Shown here one piece after another: positions 1 to 7,392 of a DNA stretch of 64,000 nucleotides. Within the stretch, counting starts at the first letter, position 1, and every line of letters starts with the position of its first letter. Source of the stretch: Vibrio navarrensis. GTDB taxonomy: Bacteria > Pseudomonadota > Gammaproteobacteria > Enterobacterales > Vibrionaceae. The position numbers and the translations under genes were made by a program. The stretch is from contig NZ_CP065217.1 in the NCBI RefSeq assembly GCF_015767675.1, forward strand, positions 2,046,001 through 2,110,000, written 5' to 3'. The notes under the pieces are model-generated. The model did no database searches. It had not been told where the DNA came from and saw only the letters and a list, made by a program, of their open reading frames with translations.

Positions 1-143
1 GATTAAGTCAAGGTTCGGTAGTTTTTTCTGGCGATTGAGCAATAAATATTCGATCGAAAAATATGGGGATGACATCACAAAATTATTTGGTTAGGATTCG
101 GGTACAGATTATCTGGCATACCCAGATAATTGTTCCGATGAAG

Positions 144-362
144 ACTACAGGAGAGTGGTAATTAACCAATTATTAACATTTGGTTAGTCATACCCGCCGA
201 AGAAGTAAATCTTTCAGGTGCAATCATCTTTCAAGAAATTGGATCGATGATGCGAGGACTGTAGTTGGAGGAACCTCTGGAGAGAACCGTTAAATCGGTC
301 GCCGAAGGAGCAAGCCCTGCCCATGTGCAAGGTGAAACTCTCAGGCAAAAGGACAGAGGAGT
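144..362 (+). ncRNA. Tandem glycine riboswitch (two aptamers)
   Basis: Two glycine aptamers stand side by side in the 5' leader of the symporter gene. In aptamer I the closing stem ACTACAG pairs with CTGTAGT (about 145-151 with 259-265). In aptamer II CCTCTG pairs with CAGAGG. Aptamer II carries typical glycine-riboswitch cores (GCCGAAGGAGCAA, then AACTCTCAGGCAAAAGGACAGA). A short linker joins them, as in the cooperative riboswitch upstream of the V. cholerae AGCS transporter gene. The expression platform is the stretch up to the RBS (363-495). Glycine would control expression of the downstream transporter. The family assignment is strong; the exact switching helices were not folded. Confidence 0.93.
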
Positions 363-501
363 GGAAAGTAACATCCCAATGATGTGAGCATTTTGCGGAT
401 CTCGCTATCTAGCAAAATCTCGCTGCTACTTGGCTATTTAAAAGATCGCTGATCTTGCCTTTCCCTCTTCTCCTTATTAGTTGTTTTATTAAGGGGAAAT
501 C

Positions 502-1878
502 ATGAACGACCTGCAATCTTTGCTACAAACTATCGATAACTTTGTCTGGGGACCACCACTGCTGATCCTGCTGGTTGGTACGGGCATCTACTTCACCTTT
601 ACTCTTGGCTTAATACAGTTCAAACATTTACCGACCGCTTTAGCGATGGTCTTTAGTAAAGAGAAATCCACCGACAAACAGGGTGATGTGTCCAGTTTTG
701 CTGCGCTGTGCACCGCACTTTCCGCCACCATTGGTACCGGTAATATCGTCGGTGTCGCCACGGCCATTAAACTCGGTGGCCCGGGTGCGCTGTTTTGGAT
801 GTGGCTTGCTGCCTTATTCGGCATGGCAACCAAATACGCGGAATGCTTACTGGCGGTGAAATATCGCAAAGTAGATGAAAAAGGACAGATGATCGGCGGT
901 CCTATGTACTACTTGCAATACGGTGTCGGCTCAAAAGCGTTGGCAATTTTGTTTGCTGTGTTCGCTCTTGGCGTTGCGTGTTTCGGTATCGGTACCTTCC
1001 CGCAGGTAAATGCCATCCTTGATGCGAGCGAAATTTCTCTGGGTGTGTCACGAGAAATAGCCGCGTCGGTGCTCACTCTGCTGGTAGCGTTCGTCACTTT
1101 AGGCGGCATCAAATCAATTGCAAGCGTGGCAGGCAAAGTGGTTCCTGCGATGGCGCTGTTTTATGTTCTGGCTTGTCTGAGCGTCATCATCATGAATGGC
1201 GATCAACTGCTCAGCGCGCTTGAGCTGGTGCTGACTTCAGCGTTTAGCTCAACGGCGGCAACTGGTGGCTTCCTTGGCGCAAGTATCATGTTAGCTATCC
1301 AATCGGGTATAGCGCGCGGTGTGTTCTCCAACGAATCGGGCCTAGGCAGTGCGCCTATGGCGGCCGCGGCGGCCAAAACCGACTCTTGTGTAAAACAGGG
1401 GTTGATCTCCATGACTGGCACCTTCTTCGACACCATCGTTATCTGTACCATGACGGGGCTGGCACTCATCCTTACGGGCGCTTGGCAAAGTGATTTCTCT
1501 GGCGCGGCGATGACAACCCATGCGTTTGCCGTTGGGCTCAATGCGGAAACTCTGGGGCCCATTCTGGTTTCAATCGGCCTGATGTTTTTTGCCTTTACCA
1601 CTATCTTGGGCTGGAACTACTACGGCGAGCGCTGTGTGGTCTTTTTGCTCGGCACCAAGGCGGTATTGCCCTACAAGGTGATTTTCTTAGCGCTGGTCGC
1701 CTCTGGCGCGTTTATGCAACTCGACATGATTTGGATTTTAGCTGACATCGTGAACGGTTTGATGGCCATTCCCAATTTGATCGGCTTGATCGCGCTACGC
1801 CACGTGGTCATCGAAGAGACCAAGCTCTTTTTTCAGTCCGCATCGCGCAATGACGAGTTGGACACGGTAAACGCATAA
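502..1878 (+). CDS. Sodium:alanine/glycine symporter (AGCS family)
   Basis: A 458-residue polytopic inner-membrane protein that imports alanine or glycine with Na+. It has many hydrophobic segments, and the conserved AGCS stretch SATIGTGNIVGVATAIKLGG lies near residue 80; the SGIARGVFSNESGLGS segment is also typical. Length matches the family (about 440-480). The start ATG follows AAGGGGAAATC, a good RBS. The glycine riboswitch directly upstream indicates glycine-responsive control and supports glycine as a physiological substrate. It appears to be monocistronic and ends at a bidirectional terminator. This is a host core gene. Confidence 0.93.
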   Translation: MNDLQSLLQTIDNFVWGPPLLILLVGTGIYFTFTLGLIQFKHLPTALAMVFSKEKSTDKQGDVSSFAALCTALSATIGTGNIVGVATAIKLGGPGALFWMWLAALFGMATKYAECLLAVKYRKVDEKGQMIGGPMYYLQYGVGSKALAILFAVFALGVACFGIGTFPQVNAILDASEISLGVSREIAASVLTLLVAFVTLGGIKSIASVAGKVVPAMALFYVLACLSVIIMNGDQLLSALELVLTSAFSSTAATGGFLGASIMLAIQSGIARGVFSNESGLGSAPMAAAAAKTDSCVKQGLISMTGTFFDTIVICTMTGLALILTGAWQSDFSGAAMTTHAFAVGLNAETLGPILVSIGLMFFAFTTILGWNYYGERCVVFLLGTKAVLPYKVIFLALVASGAFMQLDMIWILADIVNGLMAIPNLIGLIALRHVVIEETKLFFQSASRNDELDTVNA

Positions 1879-1886
1879 CCAACAGC

Positions 1887-1916
1887 AAAAAGCCCACGAT
1901 CTCACGTGGGCTTTTT
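1887..1916. terminator. Bidirectional intrinsic terminator
   Basis: AAAAAGCCCACG and CGTGGGCTTTTT form a perfect stem with A and T runs on both sides. It serves the symporter gene on the plus strand and the convergent 1943-2512 gene on the minus strand. Confidence 0.9.
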
Positions 1917-1942
1917 AACATTCCATTACGCTCAAAACCGCT

Positions 1943-2512
1943 TTAATCTCTCAGCCACTGATGGGGCACTTGAGCACCTTGCTTTTTGAAGAACTCTGGA
2001 TGCTGCTGCTGGAACTGATCTACCTTTATATCCTTGATAGGCCAGTCAACAAACGCTTCGGTAATAAAGGTTTCATCAATACCAAACTCCAATGTTTGTG
2101 GCCTTGGCGTAACGTATCGAAAGATTGAACTCTGGCCGGATTTTTCACAGACCATCGGAATATGGGAAAGAGATTGGTTGTTCACCGCTGCCGTTACCCA
2201 CTGCTGCGTACTGGCCTCACACGCTCCCTCCTTCACCACATCGATCTCAAACTTATTATCAATCGTGGTTGAGAGATACACCACCAGAGCATCATTAAGA
2301 TAGACTCGGCGCAAAACCAACTGCTTAGTATCTTGCGTACGAGTCACCTGAATGCCATTAGCAAAAGGTTGAAAATAGGACCAGTGCCAATGCCAGTCTA
2401 TTCCTCGTGGAGCATAAGTAAGCTGTGGTAACGTTATCCACGCTACTACGCCACCTAAAACCGCAATCAACAAAAGTTGCAAACCAATCAAACGATAGAT
2501 AACGCGAGTCAC
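1943..2512 (-). CDS. Hypothetical protein with one N-terminal membrane segment
   Basis: A 189-residue protein of unknown function. Residues 7-28 (LIGLQLLLIAVLGGVVAW) form a transmembrane segment or uncleaved signal; the rest looks extracytoplasmic, with two cysteines that could pair. No family was recognised. Its start overlaps the end of the upstream LysE-type gene by 4 bp, so the two are probably translated from one message. It could be a membrane-anchored periplasmic protein found in Vibrio. No functional guess is made. Confidence 0.7.
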   Translation of the reverse strand: MTRVIYRLIGLQLLLIAVLGGVVAWITLPQLTYAPRGIDWHWHWSYFQPFANGIQVTRTQDTKQLVLRRVYLNDALVVYLSTTIDNKFEIDVVKEGACEASTQQWVTAAVNNQSLSHIPMVCEKSGQSSIFRYVTPRPQTLEFGIDETFITEAFVDWPIKDIKVDQFQQQHPEFFKKQGAQVPHQWLRD

Positions 2513-3144
2513 ACGGGTTTCTCAATCAGCAATTTGATACCCAGAACCACCAAAACCGTTCCTGTTGCCCCTTCCATCCATTTCATGAAGCTGGCATTTT
2601 TGAGCAAATTTTTCGCCGAGTTCAACGCCCCTGCTAGTCCGCATTGCCACACCATCGCAATCACAAAATGAATCGCCGCCATAGTCATGGATTGCAGCAG
2701 CGGAGAGCCTTCTGGGTTAACAAACTGAGGCAAAAACGCCAAATAAAACACCGCCGTTTTCGGATTAAGCACGTTGGAAAGAAACCCTTCCCTGAGCGAA
2801 CGCTTGGCACTGTATGACTGGTGAGCCATTTCCGCGACCGTCATGCCAGCGCCACTTTCCATCAGCGCTCTTAAGCTACTGAGTCCCAGCCAAATAAGAT
2901 AGGCAGCACCAATCATTTTTACCATCTGAAAAAGCTCGGCAGACTGTGTAAGGATGGCAGAAATGCCAATCGCAGAGAAAAGAGCGTGCACAAAAAGACC
3001 AAAGCAGATACCCAGACTGGTCATACAGCCATCTTTAAGCCCTGCGCGACTGGTATTACGGATCACCAGTGCGGTATCTAACCCGGGAGTCAATGTCAGT
3101 ATGGTGATGGCGAGCAGAAACGCTTCGAAGTTTAGAATGTCCAT
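2509..3144 (-). CDS. LysE/RhtB-family amino-acid exporter
   Basis: A 211-residue inner-membrane protein. Its N-terminus (ILTLTPGLDTALVIRNTSRA near residues 12-31) is the LysE/RhtB signature with the conserved TPG. Five to six hydrophobic segments follow, including the SNVLNPKTAVFYLAFLPQFV region typical of this family. The frame stays open 54 codons further upstream, but the ATG at 3144 matches the family start and the normal length of about 205-212 residues. The substrate cannot be read from sequence; homoserine, threonine or another small amino acid is likely. It is co-oriented and overlapping with the downstream small membrane protein. Confidence 0.88.
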   Translation of the reverse strand: MDILNFEAFLLAITILTLTPGLDTALVIRNTSRAGLKDGCMTSLGICFGLFVHALFSAIGISAILTQSAELFQMVKMIGAAYLIWLGLSSLRALMESGAGMTVAEMAHQSYSAKRSLREGFLSNVLNPKTAVFYLAFLPQFVNPEGSPLLQSMTMAAIHFVIAMVWQCGLAGALNSAKNLLKNASFMKWMEGATGTVLVVLGIKLLIEKPV

Positions 3145-3370
3145 ATTGTTGAATAAAAATGTGAAACAGGCGTTGATCAATACTCTGATTTTTTCATTTG
3201 CGCAAGCCGCTTTCACATTAGCGATAACAATCGCAACCGCTTGTATACAATCGTTCTCATTTGTGGAGAATAATAGGCTTGGTTTTTGTTTACCCTTGGT
3301 TAACAAAACGAATGAAGTAAAGAGGAACCCTGCACTTAAAAACAGGTGTTTACGGAAAGAACAATAAATA

Positions 3371-4858
3371 ATGAGTAGTCACATGAACGCATTTCAACAA
3401 CTGGTCGAACATTCAAAGAAAGTGGCCAATTTTCAACATCTCTCCTCCATCATTGGCTGGGACCAAGCCGCGGTGATGCCGTCAGGCGGTGCTGAAGCTC
3501 GTTCCAACGCAATGGCTGAACTTGAAGTACACATCCACTCGCTCATGACACAGCCGCACCTCGCTGATTTGTTTGACCAAGCACAAGAGCTTCCGCTCTC
3601 AGCAGAAGAACAAGCCGTGCTGCGCGAGATGAAACGCACTTGGCAGCAAGACAACCTGCTACCGGAAGCGCTGGTTAAAGCTCAATCACTTGCAGGTTCA
3701 AAATGCGAGCACGCTTGGCGCAGCCAACGTAAAAACAACGATTGGGCGGGCTTTGAGAAAAACTGGGCTGAAGTGGTTAAGCTTTCCCAAGAAGAGGCGC
3801 AAATTCGTGCTGACGCCAATGGCACATCTCCCTACGATGCTATGCTCGATCTCTATGAACCCGGCACGAGCTCTGCGTCACTCGATGCGCTTTTTGCCGA
3901 TGTAAAAACTTGGCTTCCTTCGCTCATCGATAACGTTATCGAAAAGCAGAAATCACGTTCAATACTGTTGCCCAATAGCCACTATCCGGCTGAAAAGCAG
4001 AAAGCACTTGGTTTAGAGGTGATGAAGCTGCTGCAATTTGACTTCGAACACGGCCGTTTGGATGAGAGCGCCCACCCATTTTGTGGTGGAGTACCGAGCG
4101 ATGTGCGCATTACTACCCGTTATAACGAAAGCGAATTTGTACAGTCCTTAATGGGCATTGTTCACGAAACGGGTCATGCACGTTATGAGCAAGGCTTACC
4201 TCAAGCCTTCGCAGGCACACCTGCTGGTGAAGCGCGCTCTATGGGCATCCACGAGTCTCAGTCCCTGTTTTTCGAAATGCAGCTTGGCCGCAGCGAAACG
4301 TTTGTGGAACACTTATCGCGTCTCGCCTCACATCATTTCCAAGGTGCGGAGTTTGCCAAAGACAACCTGTCAAAAATCTACACCCACGTTGAAAAAGGCT
4401 TTATTCGGGTTGATGCGGATGAGCTCACCTACCCCGCTCACGTTATTTTACGCTACGAAATTGAGCGCGATCTGATGAACGGTGTCATCAAACACACCGA
4501 CGTACCTGAGCTGTGGCATGAAAAAATGCAAGCTTACCTTGGCCTTTCTACTGCTGGCAATTTCACCAATGGCTGCATGCAAGACATTCACTGGACCGAT
4601 GGCAGCTTTGGCTATTTCCCAAGTTACACATTAGGCGCGATGTATGCGGCGCAATTTATGGCAGCAATGAGAAAGACGGTAGATGTGGACAGCGTGGTTC
4701 GTTCTGGCGACTTAACGCCAATCTTCCACTGGTTGTCGAGCAATATCTGGAGCAAAGGCAGTCTTTTAACCACCGACGAACTGGTCAAGGCGGCAACGGG
4801 CGAGACATTAAATTCCGAGCACTTTAAGAGTCATTTGGTTTCTCGCTATCTCGGATAA
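3371..4858 (+). CDS. M32-family metallocarboxypeptidase (Taq type)
   Basis: A 495-residue cytoplasmic zinc carboxypeptidase that removes C-terminal residues. The zinc site HETGH is at residues 265-269, and the third ligand lies in the GIHESQSLFFE helix about 30 residues on. Both motifs and the length of about 500 residues are diagnostic of peptidase family M32. The first ATG is used; a second one four codons on is an alternative. It stands alone and converges with the PhzF-type gene across a strong hairpin. It looks like a normal host housekeeping gene. Confidence 0.93.
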   Translation: MSSHMNAFQQLVEHSKKVANFQHLSSIIGWDQAAVMPSGGAEARSNAMAELEVHIHSLMTQPHLADLFDQAQELPLSAEEQAVLREMKRTWQQDNLLPEALVKAQSLAGSKCEHAWRSQRKNNDWAGFEKNWAEVVKLSQEEAQIRADANGTSPYDAMLDLYEPGTSSASLDALFADVKTWLPSLIDNVIEKQKSRSILLPNSHYPAEKQKALGLEVMKLLQFDFEHGRLDESAHPFCGGVPSDVRITTRYNESEFVQSLMGIVHETGHARYEQGLPQAFAGTPAGEARSMGIHESQSLFFEMQLGRSETFVEHLSRLASHHFQGAEFAKDNLSKIYTHVEKGFIRVDADELTYPAHVILRYEIERDLMNGVIKHTDVPELWHEKMQAYLGLSTAGNFTNGCMQDIHWTDGSFGYFPSYTLGAMYAAQFMAAMRKTVDVDSVVRSGDLTPIFHWLSSNIWSKGSLLTTDELVKAATGETLNSEHFKSHLVSRYLG

Positions 4859-4874
4859 ACAAACTTGTAAATTA

Positions 4875-4914
4875 CCATCCTCTGAAGAATAACGTGCTCT
4901 CCTTCAGAGGATGG
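4875..4914. terminator. Bidirectional terminator hairpin
   Basis: CCATCCTCTGAAG pairs perfectly with CTTCAGAGGATGG (13 bp, loop of 14). It lies between the convergent carboxypeptidase and PhzF-family genes. T runs are weak, so it may rely on stem strength. It does not have the attC core sequences of an integron cassette. Confidence 0.75.
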
Positions 4915-4938
4915 CAACTATGACCTACGCCAGTGTTT

Positions 4939-5757
4939 CTATTCATCCTCAGGCGATAACTTCACCATCATGCGCCCACGTAGAGTGGTAACCGCTTGTC
5001 CAGACAAGCGCACCATTTCTGGATCAATGAGTTCCACATCAACAAGGCCACCTCTTGGAGAAGCTTGATAGGCTTTCATTCGTGTTTTTGCTAACTTGCG
5101 CGACCAGTAAACACCAAGCGCACAATGGGCAGATCCCGTCACCGGATCTTCATTCACCCCAACCCAAGGTGCAAAGTAGCGAGAAATAAAATCTATGTCG
5201 TCGTCTGCTCTCGCGCTCACCACAATACCTCGGCCTTTAAGTGTTAAGAGCCGGCTAAAGTCGGGGGTTAGTTCCGTCACTTTCGACGCCTCGTCTAAAA
5301 TCAGCAGCTGCTTAGAGTCAAAAGTTGCAAAATCGAGCACCTCCGAAGCATCAATGCCGAGAGCCTCAAGAAAATCGTCGCGAAGCTCAGTTCCCATCTC
5401 CAGCATTGGGGTAGGTAACGACAGGTGAATCGCATCACGATCAAGCTCGGCTGTTAAGATGCCTGACAAAGTATGAAACTCAATCGTCTCGCCCTGAGCA
5501 TACTGCCCCTGCTCTTTGAGAATATGCGCAGTGGCGAGCGTGCCGTGACCGCACAATCGAACCTCAATCTCTGGCGTAAACCAGCGAAGATTCATCGTAT
5601 CCAACGATAAAAATGCCGTTTCTGATACCGCCATTTCACGAGCAATAGCCAACATCAGCGACTCATCCAACGCCTGCGCGGTAATGCAGACTCCGGCAGG
5701 ATTTCCCTTAAACAGTTCACTAGTAAACGCATCGACCTGATAAATATCTACTTCCAC
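4939..5757 (-). CDS. PhzF-family isomerase-like protein
   Basis: A 272-residue cytoplasmic protein of the PhzF/diaminopimelate-epimerase-like fold. The N-terminus VDAFTSELFKGNPAGVC and EMAVSETAFLS (conserved acid at residue 46, the catalytic glutamate of PhzF) identify the family, as does EDPVTGSAHCALG near residue 210. The family isomerises small metabolites; the substrate here is unknown. It is divergent from the integron integrase with about 250 bp between, the position a first cassette would occupy, but no attC site follows it, so it is taken as a chromosomal gene. Confidence 0.88.
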   Translation of the reverse strand: MEVDIYQVDAFTSELFKGNPAGVCITAQALDESLMLAIAREMAVSETAFLSLDTMNLRWFTPEIEVRLCGHGTLATAHILKEQGQYAQGETIEFHTLSGILTAELDRDAIHLSLPTPMLEMGTELRDDFLEALGIDASEVLDFATFDSKQLLILDEASKVTELTPDFSRLLTLKGRGIVVSARADDDIDFISRYFAPWVGVNEDPVTGSAHCALGVYWSRKLAKTRMKAYQASPRGGLVDVELIDPEMVRLSGQAVTTLRGRMMVKLSPEDE

Positions 5758-5951
5758 TTAAAATCCCTTATTACATTGCTCCCATCAGCGAGCTTTCGCT
5801 AAATTTCATTCTCCAGGTGAAATCCCGTAAGGCACCTTCCTGAAGCTTTTCGACATGCAGCTGTTTCTGCTGCAACAACATTGTCTGAGAAGGTTTACTT
5901 TTTACAGCATCGATTACAACTTCATCAATTGATCAGAAAACATCTTGCTGG

Positions 5952-5988
5952 TTAGGATAAGCACCAATACTGTTTATACAAACAGTTA
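5952..5988 (+). promoter_or_regulatory. Integrase promoter with LexA (SOS) box
   Basis: CTGTTTATACAAACAG (5970-5985) is a near-ideal LexA operator of the form CTGT-N8-ACAG. It overlaps a -10 element TATACA (5975-5980) that lies 17 bp after a -35-like TTAGGA (5952-5957). Chromosomal and mobile integron integrases are known to be SOS-controlled through such a box. The gene start is at 6006. Confidence 0.88.
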
Positions 5989-6005
5989 AATGGATACCGT
6001 ACGCA

Positions 6006-6953
6006 ATGAAATCTCAGTTCTTTCTTAGCCTGCAAGAGTTTATGCATGCCAAGTACTATGCCAATAAAACAATAAAAAGCTATCTGTTCTGGATCAAACG
6101 TTATATCGTCTTTCATCAGATGCAACATCCTTCTCGCTTGAATGACGAACAGGTAGAGCAATTTTTAACTCACTTGGCAGTCAAAGAAAAAGTCGCGGCC
6201 AAAACACAAGCGCTTGCTCTCAATGCGATTCAATTTTTATACCGTGATTACTTTCGCACACCTCTAAATCAGGATTTGAAATTTAAGCGATCCTTGGTCG
6301 ATAAAAAACTGCCCGTAGTACTGACCAAAGATGAAATGCGCCGCTTCATGCAGTTCATTGACCCCAAATACAAACTGCACGTAATGCTCCTCTATGGCTC
6401 AGGATTGAGAGTCATGGAGTGTGTAAGGCTCAGAGTTCAAGATATTGATTATGACTACGGCGCGATCCGTATTTGGCAAGGTAAAGGCGGAAAAAATCGA
6501 ACGGTGACATTGGCTAAGGAGCTCCACCCGTTGCTCAAAGAGCAAGAAGCACTGGCACGACGATATTATCAGAAAGATATGATCACACCCGGTTATGCGG
6601 GCGTGTGGATGATGAACGCGCTACAGAAAAAACACCCAGGCGCTGAGTTTGAGTTCAACTGGCACTACCTGTTTCCATCAACCAAGCTTTCCATCGATCC
6701 TGAAACAGGCTTACAACGCCGGCAACATATCAACGAAGCCGCTTTACAGCGTGCGGTGCGAAGAACTGCTGCCGACGCTGGCATCACAAAGAGCATCACT
6801 TGCCACACCTTGCGGCACAGTTTTGCAACTCACTTACTTGAATCAGGCGCTGACATTCGTACCGTGCAAGAGCAGTTAGGACACTCAGATGTCAAAACGA
6901 CGCATATTCACTCACTTAGAACAATTAATAATGCAAGTTACTGTAAATATTGA
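6006..6953 (+). pseudogene. intI: Vibrio integron integrase IntI, 3' end replaced at prophage junction
   Basis: This tyrosine recombinase of the IntI4/IntIA type catalyses cassette capture at attI. Visible parts are the N-terminal SAM-like domain, catalytic R135 (YGSGLR), K160/K163 (GKGGKNR), the IntI-specific insert at about residues 185-245, H267-R270 (CHTLRHSFATHLL) and H293 (QLGHSDVKTT). Family members continue VKTTQIYTHV; here the sequence reads VKTTHIHSLRT and stops at residue 315. The catalytic tyrosine position is therefore His302 and the C-terminal tail is foreign. The protein should be inactive. Sequence departs from the family at about nucleotide 6903, where the prophage is inferred to begin. 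The LexA box upstream is intact. Confidence 0.9.
6890..6915. other. Probable prophage attachment junction (attL)
   Basis: Integron-integrase coding similarity ends inside the codons for VKTT-Q-I-Y, and AT-rich phage-like sequence begins at once. The shared core should lie at or just left of this point, within the conserved recombinase 3' segment. The partner attR is outside the window, so the exact core cannot be defined from this sequence. Confidence 0.6.
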
Positions 6954-7023
6954 GCTTTCATTCTTAACTGTTCAATTTTCCCACCAAAACCACTGTATAT
7001 ACATACATAAATCAGAGCCAAGA

Positions 7024-7089
7024 TTGTCCCATTATTGCCCCATATCGCATACGTGTGCCCCATTTTTGGCCCATTTTAAGTTGCCCACC
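7024..7089. repeat. Direct repeats TTGCCCCAT, likely arm-type integrase sites
   Basis: Five direct copies of a 9-10 bp element occur in 66 bp: TTGTCCCAT, TTGCCCCAT, GTGCCCCAT, TTGGCCCAT and TTGCCCACC. They lie about 110-190 bp inside the proposed attL. Short direct repeats at such a place are typical of the arm-type binding sites of phage tyrosine recombinases. The rest of the 6954-7392 gap, including weak promoter-like AT-rich sequence before the next gene, shows nothing else I can name. Confidence 0.6.
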
Positions 7090-7392
7090 TTCATGATGGG
7101 TTAAAGTGTTACACCATAACAGTGATGAACAATTAAGAAATTACTCTGAATGCAATCTGTCAATCTCGTTACTTCGATGTATCAAGTTCTGTCAGGCTAG
7201 CTAGCCTAAATCGGTTCTGCCCCTTTGAGTGTTAGATCTGATACTCGTAACATTTCCACAAATTCTTCTTTGACTTAGCTTATCTAATACTTCGAGTATA
7301 AAACACTGCACCTATCAGCTAAGTAACGATTCACTGCTTGAAAAACGAATCAATGGGCATATCATAGTTAAAAATCAGTCAGTTTGGTCGAA

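Noticed and set aside
4860..5757. PhzF-family gene as a captured integron cassette
   Set aside because: It has the right place and direction, but no attC core sites flank it; only a symmetrical terminator follows.
6889..7104. Frame of 71 codons across the attL region
   Set aside because: It spans the integrase/phage junction and the direct repeats and has no RBS.
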